Below the pieces are notes generated by a model. That model ran no database searches. It was not told the DNA's origin and worked only from the letters and a program-made list of their open reading frames with translations. From Chinchilla lanigera (Eukaryota; Chordata; Mammalia; Rodentia; Chinchillidae), in contig NW_004955466.1 of NCBI RefSeq assembly GCF_000276665.1, positions 8,584,070-8,648,069 on the forward strand: DNA of 64,000 nucleotides, in the 5' to 3' direction. The position numbers were made by a program, and so were the translations under genes. The first letter of the stretch is position 1. Each line of letters opens with the position of its first letter. Shown piece by piece: positions 36,497-63,550 of the stretch.

Positions 36497-36593
36497 TGGG
36501 CAGGGGATACAGCTCAGTGGCACAAGTGCCTGCCTGGCAAGCGCAAGGTCTTGAGCTCGGTTCCCGGTACCAAACAATAACAACAACAAAAAA
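36497..36593 (+). repeat. ID SINE with TSD
   Basis: CAGGGGATACAGCTCAGTGG, GTGCCTGCCTGGCAAGCGCA and GGTTCCCGGTACC, then an (AAC)n-rich tail. A perfect 14-bp duplication CAGAGTACCAGGCA lies at 36483-36496 and 36594-36607. Confidence 0.95.
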
Positions 36594-36609
36594 CAGAGTA
36601 CCAGGCACT

Positions 36610-37109
36610 GAGAATTCAGTGATGGAAGAGTCTTATTTCTTATGAAACTGTTGTCCTAGTGGACACAGACAACATACACACAAATAAGACTTTTAAGCAA
36701 TGACCTCTCTTAAGGGTAAAGCTTCGAGGCATGCTTCAGACCTCTCCTTAGGCCCTGTCTCTTTACAATGTCCACCAACTCCTGGGTGCAGAGCTGGGAC
36801 TAAGCCTTTAACACATGGCTTTAGGGGACATTTATGATCTGAAATACCACACAGATGTGTACCCTTTCATATTTACATATCTGAATGAATAGCCTAAGTA
36901 CAGTGTTCTAGGAATTTGACCATTCACTTGAAAAAGGACAAAAGCTTTTGATGACCACATACTTTATGTTCCAAAAATGTGTTATTGCTAAAAAACCTGA
37001 TATGAAGTCAGAAATGTTGATAATGTTCATTACAAACCAGTAGAAATTATTTTTTGGGGAAGAATACATTAATAGTGAGAATAAGTGGACTGGCCAATAT
37101 ATTTCTAGA
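36610..37109. other. Intergenic, no gene recognised
   Basis: Unique AT-rich DNA. No exon or repeat signature recognised. Confidence 0.5.
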
Positions 37110-37215
37110 ATACTGTTTCTCCTCTCCCTCCCTCCCTCCTTCCTCCATTTTCTTCCTTCCCATTTCCAGGGCCCAGCTCATCCTAGGCAGGCATTCTATT
37201 ACTGAGCTCCAGCCC
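37110..37215 (-). repeat. ID-type SINE remnant, antisense, with pyrimidine tract
   Basis: A CCTCCCTCCCTCC tract is followed by CAGGGCCCAGCTCATCCTAG GCAGGCATTCTATTACTGAG CTCCAGCCCC, the antisense 5' part of an ID module. Confidence 0.5.
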
Positions 37216-37544
37216 CTAGAATATTGTTTTCTGATCAGGCTTTTGCTTAAGTGGCCAATGCAGACAGAAAAGAGAGAAGAGATATATGGTGGGAATCCAT
37301 GTGGTCTGAAGAATAGTTAAGCAATAAAGGTGCACATATATTCAGTGTTTAACAGCTTACCCAAGTTTTCCACAAACATCACACAATCTAACTTGAAGAA
37401 AGAAGGTGTATTTATTTCCCCTGGTTGAAAGCAAACTCAAATATTGAAAAAGCTCAATAAGCTTAGCAGATTAAAACAACTTATTCAAAATATGAAAGAG
37501 GTACAGTTGGGATATGAACAGAGGTTAAGTCTGGCACCAAAATC

Positions 37545-37598
37545 ATATATATATATATATATATATAAAATCATATATATATATATATATATATATAA
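37545..37598. repeat. Double (AT)n microsatellite
   Basis: Two AT arrays separated by AAAATC and each preceded by the same AAAATCAT, suggesting a local duplication of the whole block. Both are self-complementary. Confidence 0.95.
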
Positions 37599-37699
37599 AG
37601 TTTCACTTATCAAATCCCGCTGATAAGGTTAAGTCAGGAATATCAAAGTTATGACTGAGCTGTCCTCAGACAAGATGCATGTCTTGTGTAGCTTTGCAA

Positions 37700-37745
37700 G
37701 CTAAGGACATATGTGCTCAGTAAATATTTGCTGAATGAATTAGCC
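37700..37745 (+). repeat. L2-like 3' end
   Basis: GTGCTCAGTAAATATTTGCT GAATGAATTA closely matches the conserved L2/MIR 3' terminus. The rest is too diverged to follow. Confidence 0.5.
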
Positions 37746-40389
37746 AAACCCTCTGCTTGTGTTACACATCAGCCCATTGTATATATACATTCAAACAAGT
37801 GAGAGAAACACATCTCTGTCTTTCCTTTTATAGCATCTATGTTGCAATGTATTTTCAGCCATCTGCCCCCAAACCCCACCCTTGGCAACTGATTTCCCAC
37901 TCCACCCATCTACTTTGTCCCATAGGTGAATAAAGCTCTCCCTCCCACCTGCCCACCTGGCTGTCAGCCAAGATGAGTCTTTCTGCTCTTCATAATTGCT
38001 CAGCTTGATTGACAGCCTGGCGAACTAAGATAACAGAACCTCATCATCATAAAAGCCTGTATCAAGTTGTTTAGGAAGAGCAAAAATCAAACAAACAACA
38101 AAAAAGAAGACTGACTGCAGTGAAGAAACCAAAATAACTTTACTCATCTTCCACCAAATTTTTTCTACCTCACTATGGAAAGACCATAGGAAACACTGGT
38201 AGAAGAATGACTAAATCATGCCTTGAAGTGACAAATGCAAATTTCTCAGTACTATGAAATGTTCTGAGACATGCTAAGGTCAAATATTGTGACATCCAAA
38301 AGCCAGGCAGACAAATGTAGAGGAAGCAAAGCAAGTGTGACACTGGGCTAATTCTAATGCAGCCACAGAGTACTGTCAATATGCCAAGAAGAAAGACAGG
38401 TTATATTAACTCAGTTGGAGGAGCTTTGTTTCTAGCATCTATCTTCTGTCTCTGTACAGTGTACTGGCAACGTGAGCACTGCTGACAGCTCAGAGCGGAA
38501 ATACTCTCTACACACAGCTACCCGCATATTATGATGTAACTGGATCCTGCAAAGGCACAGGATGGAGAAAGAAAAGAAAAATCTGCTCACATTAAAGAGA
38601 TCTTTCAAAGTCATTAACATCCCACACAACGTTCACCATTTTATTTGTATTAAGATAACTTTATTCCCAGGCTCTAAAATATTCTTTCAGGGTCAAATGG
38701 CTGTAGCTCCTCCAATGGGTGGAAAACAGTTCAAATCTAAAATACTGTAGTACAAATACAAAGGACACACTGAGAAAGAAATGAGTCTTTCCTGAATGAT
38801 CTCTGCTCACTTCACGATTCTGGGGATATGGAAAGAAAGTTCTTGAAGGTAGATGCTTTACATGCAGGCTAATAAAAACACAAGATTTTGCAAGTATGAA
38901 ATGTTTCACATGAAGGCCAATGATTATTTCATAACTCATTAAAAACTCATATAAAATTTACCTGAAAATGGATTGCTCCCGATTTTCCATTGGTGAATTT
39001 AACAGGGTGCTAAGCTGAAGGTGACTGAATACTGTGGTTTGACCCAATATAGGATCAAACAAAGCCAGAGGAGTTGGGCTGTATATGGTAACTGGTCCCC
39101 ATCAAAAACCAGACAGAACTGCCAGATGATAGAGAACCAGTGGTACTTTCAAAAATCTCAATTCTGTACCTAGATTGTGGACCATTTCAGATCCTGCATT
39201 TAGACTGAACAGAGAGGGGGTACAACAAAGATTTCCAGACCTAGTGTTTAAAGGTCCTTCACACAGTAAATCAACCTACTGCTGTCCTGTTTTCTCCACA
39301 GCCAGACTGAAATAATACGGCACCAGCAGAGGTGTGAATTACCTCCATTCATCTTAATGGAGTGTTAACTTCAAAGGCTTGTTTTAACCATCTAAATGCT
39401 AAGCTCAAGAGTAAACATTCTGTTAAAAAAAAAAAGTACAATTTTTAAACATTCACTCGCTACATATGAAAGTAATTTAGTCTTGGCATTTTGTCTTTTA
39501 ATTTAAGCAAGTCTCCAAATGTTAGGAAAGTATATTTTGTGCTTTACTTACTTTTATTTTAAATAGTTATTACCTAATAAATTATGAACATTAAACCCAT
39601 AATGAGAAGGCCCATATTTCCCAGAAAAACATGAGGAGGGGCACTTGAACAAGGCTTTTTGGTAATCCCAGAGACAGCGGCCCTGCTCTCACCAGCTGGG
39701 TAACTTCTCCCAAATTCCAAGAGAATGCTGCAACTCCAACCAGGCAATTAGATAAGGCAGAACATTCATGTAAAATAAAAGTGAACACCACCACAAATTG
39801 TTTTTCTTGACATTAAGTTTTATGCCAAGTGTTCCACAGGTTATTTGTCCCCTCGGTAAAGCTCTAATAACACTATCTCAGGAGCAGGTGACACAGGTAT
39901 TAACCGTTGCCCAGCTGTCATCACACTTAACATTTGCCCCAGGGGGCATCCTTGCATCTGCTGTAGATTTAGGGTTATTTTGGTATTACTGGCGTTAGAT
40001 TTATTTAAGTGTCTGAACACCTATGTATATTTGGATCCATACTTTCCTACACAGAAAAAGAGGGGGTGTGAGTAGTGGCCCATCAATTTGAAGGGCAGTG
40101 TCGAACCTGAAGTCCCACAGAGGCCCCATGGGAGGCTTGGTCTGGCTATGCCCCTGGGGTAGAACTGGGCAAGAACCAACAGTAGTGTGAATGAAGGCTG
40201 GAGAGAGATTCTGAAGACAGTGGTTGTGCAAAATGAACAATGAAAACACCGAAGTTAAGTTCTCACGTTCTTGGTTCAATGTAGTTTCATTTTACTGGTT
40301 CTGATAACGAATGAGAGAAAGAGGGTAAACATTTAAGCTATTAAGAAAATCTACTTTGGTCTGCATCTGACCTATAGAAGACCATTAGT
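37746..40389. other. Intergenic, mostly unique, candidate conserved DNA
   Basis: No gene recognised. 37840-38060 and 39590-40000 lack repeat signatures and have moderate GC with many short homeobox- and GATA-like words. The open frames at 38661-38939 and 40001-40279 (minus) have no recognisable domain. Confidence 0.45.
38006..38015 (+). promoter_or_regulatory. PBX-MEIS composite motif
   Basis: TGATTGACAG, the exact ten-base composite site bound by PBX-MEIS/PREP heterodimers (known). A CATAATTG homeodomain-type word lies 9 bp before it and AAGATAACAG (GATA-type) 13 bp after. Enhancer function is an inference. Confidence 0.35.
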
Positions 40390-40545
40390 CTTTTGACACG
40401 ATCCTGTATAAATATTAACTCCACTCTACAGATCTGGAAAAAGAAGGCTTAAAGAGGTTAAGCAGTATGCTTTGCATCGAGATCAGAATCCAGTTGTTTC
40501 TAACTCAAAACCTTGGGCTTTTCACATTATACCATACTGTTCTCA
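40390..40545 (+). repeat. MIR SINE
   Basis: CCACTCTACAGATCTGGAAA AAGAAGGCTTAAAGAGGTTA AGC, then ATCCAGTTGTTTCTAACTCA AAACC and CACATTATACCATACTG follow the MIR 3' half. Confidence 0.75.
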
Positions 40546-41264
40546 AGTTGCCAAAGAAGTACCTCTTTGATCTCAAGTGTTCAGTTGTCAACTTTTCAGC
40601 CTACTGCCTTAGTGGGAGGCAAGAGGGCACCTGCAAGTGTGCATTTCCATACATGCAAATGAGCACTTTGCATGTAACTCCCTACTTTACATGTGGACCA
40701 GGTAAGGTTTCATTTTACTGATACACTTTAGCTTTGGTAGGCTGCTAACCATGTGGCCCTTTACACAGAATACTCATGGCACAAAAGTCCTACCTTCTGG
40801 CTGCCAATAGAGATTAGCCATGCCAATGGGAAAGCTGCAATAATTTGCAACCTCCACACACAAAAGGATATAAATGTTCAGTATTTGATTGTTTGCCAAG
40901 GCCAATTTCATGATCTAATGACAAACTAAAAAGCTCAAAGAACTTCCAACCCCACATAATAAGCAACAGTGGAGAATCTTATAATGAATACCAGAGAAAA
41001 TTTCCAAAAGTTTTTGGATAAAATTTTGGGGCAGGGTAAAATATCAAGTGGAATCATCTCACAGTTTTGTTATTACTGATAGATACTGACCACATTAACC
41101 CGTATGCCAACTATCAATTTAGTATATAAATGCAATACTTTCTCTACACAAACTGTCTCAATATATTTCAGAATGACTAACTACTGCTGCTCTGTGAAAA
41201 CAGTGACAAGAGAATGAAAAGGCAAGACACAGAGAAAAAATTTAGCAGAACATGTATCTCATCA
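40546..41264. other. Intergenic, no gene recognised
   Basis: Unique-looking DNA containing the octamer palindrome listed separately. No exon-like block. Confidence 0.45.
40652..40674. promoter_or_regulatory. Paired octamer palindrome
   Basis: CATGCAAA (40652-40659) and TTTGCATG (40667-40674) form perfect 8-bp inverted arms around 7 bp. The first arm is a full octamer ATGCAAAT. The arrangement suggests cooperative binding of a POU-type factor; function inferred from motif only. Confidence 0.35.
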
Positions 41265-42057
41265 AGGTGAAGAATCCAAAATATACAATGAGAGAACAAC
41301 CCAACTAAAAAATGGCAAAAGAATTCAATAGACACCTCACCAAAGAAAATATACAGAGGTCCCACCAAGCATATGAGATGTTCAACATCATGTCACCAGG
41401 GAATCACAAACTGAAATGAGATACCAGCACATATCTAGTAAAATGGCAAAAATTCAAAACACTGACAAAAGTGAATGCTGCTGAGGATGTGGGATAATAG
41501 AAACTCTCACTTGCTGCTGGCCAACAACTGAAACTATAGTTTTACTCTTACAAAACTAAACATATTCTTTGCCATACAATGTATAAATACTTCTTGGTAT
41601 TTACCCCAAAAGTTGAAAAGCATATTCACTTAAGAATCTGTATATGAGTGCTGGGCATGGTGGTGCACACCTGCAATCCCAGCACTCAGGTGGCTGAGGC
41701 AGGAGGATTGTTGCAAGTTCGAGACCAGCCTGGGGTACAAACTGAGCTCAGAGCCAGCCTGAACTGCAGAGCAAGACTCTGTCTCAAAAAGACAAAAAAA
41801 AAAAGAAAAGAAAAAGAAAAAAAATCCATCTGTGAATATTTATAGTGACTTTACTCATAATTACCAAAATTTAGAAGCAACCAAAAGGTCTTTCACAGGT
41901 TAATGGATAAACGAACGGTGGTACATCCATACAGGGGAGTATTATTCCACACTGAAAAGAAACACGGTCAAACCATGAAAAAGACATGGAAAAGACTTCA
42001 TTGTATATTGTGGAATGAAAGAAGCCAGTCTGAAAACGACACATAACTACTGTAACC
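41265..42057 (+). repeat. L1M ORF2 end (sense), first part, with B1 inside
   Basis: AAAAATGGCAAAAGAATTCA ATAGACACCTCACC, GATGTTCAACATCATGTCAC, CTGCTGAGGATGTGGGATAA, then after the B1 AAAATTTAGAAGCAACCAAA, CATACAGGGGAGTATTATTC and GAATGAAAGAAGCCAGTCTG. It continues at 42478. Confidence 0.82.
41649..41824 (+). repeat. B1 SINE
   Basis: GCTGGGCATGGTGGTGCACA, CTGAGGCAGGAGGATTGTTG, AACTGAGCTCAGAGCCAGCC (duplication) and AGACTCTGTCTCAAAAAG with an A-rich tail. Inserted in the L1M. Confidence 0.92.
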
Positions 42058-42477
42058 AATTTCCTCCTCCAGGTGCTCATTCTGTGGATCACGAGGAGGT
42101 CCATGAACACCAGTGGTGAAAGAACAGGGTTAGTTTATCAGAAAGAACAAAGGAAAAGTCTTACTAGTGGAGAGGGGCTTCCAGGGAGGAGATGCCGAGA
42201 CACCTAAATCCAGAGGCTTCTACACAGCCGTTGGCACGCACACGAAAGGGGCAGCTTGTCACTGGCAGTTGCTTTCTGACGCTGTTTTCAAATTGGAGGG
42301 TATGCAAGAATGAAAGTATGCTGTTGCCACTGCTGCTGGGCTCTGAGGTCGGGAAAGCAGATTTTATTAATCCCTTGTCCTTTGTGTTCCAATTAGGCCT
42401 TTGCCCTTTATGCTCCGGGAGGCTCATCCCAGTGTACTCAGGCCCCTGACCTAATCTTCCAATCCCCGATCTAACTT
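42058..42477 (-). repeat. LTR-like insertion splitting an L1M
   Basis: About 420 bp, GC-richer than its surroundings, with L1M on both sides. In the minus orientation it contains AATAAA followed within about 15 bases by a CT-rich stretch, as in an LTR R region. No retroviral coding sequence. Family not recognised and no clear TSD found. Confidence 0.4.
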
Positions 42478-42755
42478 CTATGTGATCCCAATCATACACT
42501 ATTCTAGAAAAGGCAAAAGCAGGGAGACAGGAAAAAGACCAGTGGGCTGCCGAGAATGAACCCTAATGTCTACTCTGGACTGCCTGACCGTGCTCCATCA
42601 AGCGGAACAAATGGAACACACTAGCAGAAGATGTTAGTAACAGGAGGAACTGGGTATTTGGGGGTGGGGTACAGGGAATTCTCTGCATCCTCTGCTCAGT
42701 ATATCTGAAAACATAAAACTACTCTAAAAAATAGTCTTTCAATTTTTTAAAGTCC
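42478..42755 (+). repeat. L1M 3' end (sense), second part
   Basis: TATTCTAGAAAAGGCAAAAG, GGAGACAGGAAAAAGACCAG, GAATGAACCCTAATGTCTAC, CTGGGTATTTGGGGGTGGGG and CATAAAACTACTCTAAAAAA are the L1M 3' UTR in order. It ends close to the SLC38A6 3' UTR. Confidence 0.82.
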
Positions 42756-42795
42756 CAATTAAAGAGTGACTCAGTATATTTACAAATATCTTGAA

Positions 42796-42801
42796 TTTAT
42801 T
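42796..42801 (-). terminator. SLC38A6: Candidate poly(A) signal of SLC38A6
   Basis: AATAAA on the minus strand, about 172 nt downstream of the stop codon and just before the tail of an L1M copy (42478-42755). It is the first canonical hexamer after the stop. Transcript end data would be needed to know whether it is used. Confidence 0.45.
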
Positions 42802-42972
42802 TTGATTAAAACTACTATATTCTTGCTTTCCCTTACATATTGCCATATTCTTCTGTTCTTCTGTTAATGACTTCCATAAATATGTATTTTTCATCCAAGG
42901 TGCCTTTTAGAATTATTCTTTCTTGGTTATAGAGGTAAATTTTTCTTCATAAGAAGTAGAAAAATATTTCTT

Positions 42973-57945
<14,973 letters not shown>

Positions 57946-58678
57946 CTACAAGGAAATACTGACTTCCTTTTGTTCAGATGTACTTATGGAATCCCATAAT
58001 TCTCTTTAATGATTCACATTTAGGAAATGTATCAAAACAATGAGATGCCATTTTTCAACTATCAAAATAATAATTGCTTACAAATAAAATAATAGCATTG
58101 GTAAGACGAGTTGAGGTGTGCAAAAGGCTCGTGAAAATATAAACTATGTAATTACTTTTATGGAAAGCAATTTGGCAACAGATATTGAGACCTTTCAAAC
58201 AATTATGCCCTTTAATGCTTGTAAGGACTGTTAGAAATAAAGAGATAATTAACGATAAGAACAAAATTTTTGTACAAAAGATGTCTAATTGAAACACTAA
58301 AAATAGTGAAAACTGGAAACAAACATATAGTGTCATGGCAGTTTTGAAGCACCAACATAATGAACATTCACTAGATATCATAGATACATGTGTACAATGT
58401 ATACTGCTTTAAAGAAAAATATAGATGCATTAAAAATGGAAAGAAACTATGACATATTGATGCTAGCCAGTATCTCTGGAAGGTAGAATAGGTAATTTTT
58501 CTTCTTTACAGTTTTCTATATTTTTCTAAATTTTTAGGAAAGGGAAAAGGGTGTGAATTACGAGATTTAAAAATATTAAAAGTTTCATGTAGACATTAGA
58601 ATACTAACTAAAAAAAAAAAAAGGAAAGTTGGCAGTGTTAAGTATTTGCTCTTTAAAAAAATACAAAAAACCGAAACC

Positions 58679-58890
58679 ACCAGGTGTGGTGGCGCATGCC
58701 TGCAATCCCAGCTACTCAGGAGACTGAGACAGGAAAAATGCTATTTTAAGGTCAGCCTTGGCAACTTAGCAAGTTTCTGTTGAAAAAAAAAGTGGGGGAG
58801 GAGAGCACCAGGATATAGCTCCATGAGGGAGCACTTGCCCATCCTGGACAAGGCCTTGGGTTTAATCCCTAATACCACAAAACAAAACAT
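58679..58890 (+). repeat. B1-dID dimeric SINE
   Basis: B1 module (ACCAGGTGTGGTGGCGCATG, CAGCTACTCAGGAGACTGAG, TAAGGTCAGCCTTGGCAACT) joined by an A-rich linker to an ID module (AGGATATAGCTCCATGAGGG, AGCACTTGCCCATCCTGGAC, TTTAATCCCTAATACCAC). Old and diverged. Confidence 0.85.
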
Positions 58891-59486
58891 GCATGTACAT
58901 TTTTTTAAAAGTTAGAAGAATATACAGAACTTAAAATACCAAGAGTGGGTATTTCCAAGTGGTAGCAATATGAACAATTTTCATTTTCTCCTTGTTTGCA
59001 TATAGTACATGTGTACATATTTAATTTTTAAATATGAAATACATGTGTAGAAATTTATTAATTCCCCAAGACCTTAATAGATTTGTATGTAAAGGAGAAG
59101 CAATTCATGAAAGGTATACATGAAGAAAAAAATCTAATCATTGGTGCTAATTAAAGATAAGAGGTTGTTGAAATTAACTTAGTAAAATGATTAAAAAATA
59201 ATATTTAAAAATGTTGCATAATTGGCCCAGCATATGTTCCTAGTGATCTTGTCAATTAGTATTGTCTTTTGGAAAACAATGAAAATATGTAGTAGGAGCA
59301 ATAAAAATGTACTGGTGATCTAAGAAAATTATCTAAAATAGAAAAAACTCCATCTGTAATATAATACTTTTAATAGTAAGAAGCTGAACAGAAAATTATA
59401 TATCCAATAATAGAAAATATTTAGGTCAATAACAGCATATTCAATGGAATATTATGTAGTTTTTTAAAAAAAGATAACTTAATAAA

Positions 59487-59579
59487 GGGGCTGGGGATTT
59501 AGCTCAGCAGCAAAGCACCTGCCTGGCAAGTGCAAGGTCGTGAGTTCGATTCCCGGTACCGGAAGGAAAAAAAAAAAAA
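59487..59579 (+). repeat. ID SINE with TSD
   Basis: GGGGCTGGGGATTTAGCTCA, AAGCACCTGCCTGGCAAGTG and GAGTTCGATTCCCGGTACC with an A tail. Direct repeats AAGATAACTTAATAAA (59471-59486) and AAGATAACCTAATAAA (59580-59595). Confidence 0.96.
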
Positions 59580-60934
59580 AAGATAACCTAATAAAGTGGA
59601 AAATGTTAATGACATAAAAATAATATGTCATTGTTAATTATATTTTCAAAAATTTAGAAAAAGTCAAAGAAAATAGAACAAAGATTAGGTTAGATATGAT
59701 ACATATAATTTGTCTTTCCTTTTTTCTAACTTTTCTCTAAGATAGTGATCATACTTTTACACTAAAGCACATATATATGTATATATATCACAGTAATACA
59801 ATAAAATTCATGCTAAAAGGGGAGCTGAGAGCATCAAAGACCAACAGGGATTATTTTTTCAAATCACTTGGTAGATCAATCAGTATTTCCACTTTGCAAT
59901 AACGCAGCCAGGTTTACTTTCAACAGGTAGCCAATGTTTCTTAAGAGTTTTTCCTTGACATGGGTTTCAACCCTTGGCTTCCAACATGGACCTTATGGTT
60001 CAGTACACATCTTCTACACTGTGGTTAGTGAGAAGTTCTCTCCAACATACCATGAATCATTACTATTGAGTGCCAACAACTTCCTTAAGAAAACAAGAGA
60101 AGGAGCAACAGGAGAAGCAGCACCATGATCACACCTTTCCTTTCCTCAATCCTATTTCATGTCTTTCAGAAATGCATGTGCCAGAAACTACAAGCTATGC
60201 ACAAGGGTTATAGCTCTTAGGACCTAAAACTGTGCTCTCTCCATCTGCACATGTCCCTCAACTCCTGGTATGCAGAGAGTACTAAGAGAGTACACAGACC
60301 AAAAATACCAATAGTACTCAGCATGTCTATATCCTAGGCCACTTCTGAATAAGAAACAAGTCGGAATGTCAAAGCACCTCTCACTGAGGAACACCTGGCA
60401 ACTACATTTCTGAAGCTGGCATAAAGCCCAGGGCTCTATGTCTGAAATGGCTTTCCTTCTGGGACCCAATACCAGACCCAGACAGTTGCAGTGCCAGGAG
60501 AAAATAGGCCCAAGGGAGTACCAAAGTAGATTCCATCTGTTAGTTCTGCTGTCCCTGCTAGGTAACAATACTGCACTGTATGTTTAAATATCTGTTCGAA
60601 GGTTATATTTCAGATTGTATTGCTACCATCACAAAATAAAATAAAAATTATTATAAACCAATTGGATTCTTTAAAAGGAAAAACATAACAAAACAAAACA
60701 ACATGAACATAAAGTTGTACAAAAAGGAGAGTGCTAATCACCAGGATCAGGACTCTTTCCTCCTGCATCAGATTAAATGAACACTTTTAAAAATACTACC
60801 AACCCAGGTGCTTTATACTACTTTGGATCACAGTTCATGTATGCCCACTAGACTCACATGACTGACTAAAGCACGAACTGTGGGCTAGAAGATACCTTTA
60901 CCTCCTCCCAAAAGTAGCTCAGAATCACAAAGCT

Positions 60935-61010
60935 ATGGAACGTTAGAGCTGGAAGAGGGCTAGAGACCATCTGTCTCAGCAGCTTCATTTTACATGTCTA
61001 TAAAATAAGC
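60935..61010 (+). repeat. MIR-type SINE remnant
   Basis: GAACGTTAGAGCTGGAAGAG GGCTAGAGACCATCTGTCTC and TTCATTTTACATG resemble the widely shared ancient core GTTAGAGCTGGAAGG...AGATCATCTAGTCC...CATTTTACAG. Subfamily not certain. Confidence 0.5.
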
Positions 61011-62904
61011 AATCACACCGATGATCTTGACAGTAGTAATGGAAATACTGTCATGCTTCAATCGTCACTTTAAGTTTACAGTGTATTTTAGATATTGCCC
61101 CATTTATTTCAAGATCATACTCTACAGGACTGAACTTTACATTCTTTGGTTTGGCTATTAGTGATTATTAATGCTTTCTTATCCTTACTAACTTATGTTA
61201 ATAAAGCCAACTACAAGTAACATGCTTTCCTATAAAGGCCAACACAGTAATGTGCAGAAAAGTTAGTTTAGATTTTATGTGCATATTAGAGCCAACTGAA
61301 CTGTGTTTGGCAATGGTTGTTTTTCAGAGAACAGAAGTGATTAAACTTACAAAACAGATTCTCAGACTGAAAACTACAAAGTAGTACAAAGAAATCTTAA
61401 AAAGTACATGGTAAATAAGCTCATTTTATAAACAAAGAGTTTAGAAAAGTACTAACCTTAAAATTTTTCTGAAGAGGGGAAAAAGAACTATCTACCAGGA
61501 CTCCTGTTTTCCTACTGTGATCTAAAGATACATTCTCTTTAAGCCAAAAGAATTAGAGTAAAAAGTTTTATACTTCCTAGAAAACTTGTTTGATCTGTGG
61601 ATTTAATCCTATATGATAAAAATGTTCCAAGTATGAAATATAGAGTATAAATCCTCAGCCGTATTGCAAATGCTTTGGCATGCAGATGTTTTTTCCACTT
61701 TTAATGAAAACCAGATTTATTTATAAGTTGCTTTAATTTCATTCTCGAATGGAATGGAACAAGAGAGTATCATATGGTCTGAATTAGGATCTTATTCACA
61801 TCCCATATCAATTATGTAACTCAAATGCAAGACAACTTAATTGTGTCAATCATATTCCCCTGACAAGATCATTAAATGTTAACATAAAGCTTCCAACTTT
61901 TAACAGCCATAGATTTAAAAATGTAAGTTTATTCTATGAAAAATATAGATGTATCATAAAAGTTCAATATAAGCATTATACCTTATCTCTAATAATTTTT
62001 GAAATGAGAATATAATGATATAGTTTCTTTTTGAAAATATCTTTATAAAAGCTTATATTTCACAAAGATATATTAAACACACTATTAATCCAGAAAATAA
62101 GGAAACTTGAAAAATGTTAACTGAAATTACAGGACATCAAACCCTAAAAATATATCAATGTCATGTTGATCTCACAGAAAAAGCAGTACCATGTTTGTAA
62201 CTGTATTTAGAAATAAGCTACCCTAAAATATAGTAAAGTTATCACAACAGTTGCTTCTTAATTACTTCACAATACTAAGCTTTGAAAGATAATGTTTTAG
62301 CTGTTCTCTAATTAATATAGTCACTTATTGTTTCAAAACTGAAATCCAAAATAAGTGAATAACACATTCAAAGGTATGAAAATGTTAAAAAGATTTATAA
62401 TTTTAAAACATAAGAGAAATGATGCAAATTGGCCAGTGTTTTGAAGTATAGACAGCTTTAAAAATCCATTTCTGACATAGAAAATCATATGGTTGAGACA
62501 GTAAATCTTAATTTTTTAAAAAACCAGAAAAAACTTCAACAATAATAATGGCAATCTAAAATGAAGGTATGGTAAAAAGATCACTTTTAGAAAGAGAAGA
62601 CTTGTAAGTTTCAATGTCAGTTCTGCCACATATTACTTTATTTCTAAAAATGTACATGTATTTATATCCTTCCTTTTTCCACAAAGACATGACAATAGAA
62701 AAAAAAAGATAAGTAAAAGGCATAAAATTGAGGACCAAAAGAACAAAAAACACATGTGACAACTATTAGGATTAACAGGTTTTGCAATATATTCATATTC
62801 AACTCTGGGCTTCCTGGTAGTCTGAGCAAAAGAAGATCACCCTTAATGGTACTGTCACTGGAACTTCTTAATTACCCACGTTAACATAGTACTATAAGTG
62901 CATA

Positions 62905-63060
62905 GTGTGTTATAAGCATGTGTATGTACAATAACCTATTTGATCATCCCAATAATTTTGTTAAAAAAGCAATATTGGCATCCCTATTTTACCAGGTAGA
63001 GAAATCAAAGGCTCAAAGTTAACTAATATGGTTAGTAAAAAATTAAATGATTGAGGTTGT
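62905..63060 (+). repeat. MIR SINE
   Basis: ACCTATTTGATCATCCCAAT AATTTTG, TGGCATCCCTATTTTACCAG GTAGAGAAATCAAAGGCTCA AAGTTAACTAATATGG follows MIR order. Confidence 0.7.
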
Positions 63061-63465
63061 TAATATGAAACCAATAGAACATGTTTCCTTGCTCTGAGTT
63101 AAGCATTCTTTATTCCACCTCATATTACCTTTAATTTTTAGACCTATATTAGAAATTCTCACAAAGAACTGGAGTAACAGAAGTTATTCTCGGTATTTTT
63201 ACAGCAAATACAAAAGCAAATTTTACATAGCTATTTCTTACAGCAGTCATTTATCAAACTAAAAGCATACAATAAAAATGTAACTAGATAAAGCAGAAGA
63301 TATATCAAGGTAGTTAAGAGCATCAGATATGATAAAAAGTGTGGAAACCTCATGAACTAAGAAGTACTATAAAAACATACAACCTCTTCTGATGATGAGA
63401 AATCACTAAGGATCTCTACTTCCTTTTTTTAACCACATTTTCTGGATGGTCCCCTTTCAGATTTA

Positions 63466-63550
63466 TTAAAAAAAAGTAATTAAAAAATAAGTTAAAAAAA
63501 GTAATTAATAAAAATTACTTTATTAAAAAAGTAATTAAAAAAAGTAATCA
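63466..63550. repeat. AT-rich tandem array
   Basis: AAAAAAGTAATTA-type units recur about five times with TTACTTTATT inverted in the middle, giving a partly self-complementary array. Confidence 0.85.

Noticed and set aside
1..42000. TMEM30B, expected downstream of SLC38A6 by human synteny
   Set aside because: This nearly intronless gene would give an open frame of about 350 codons; none exists in the window, so it must lie further out.
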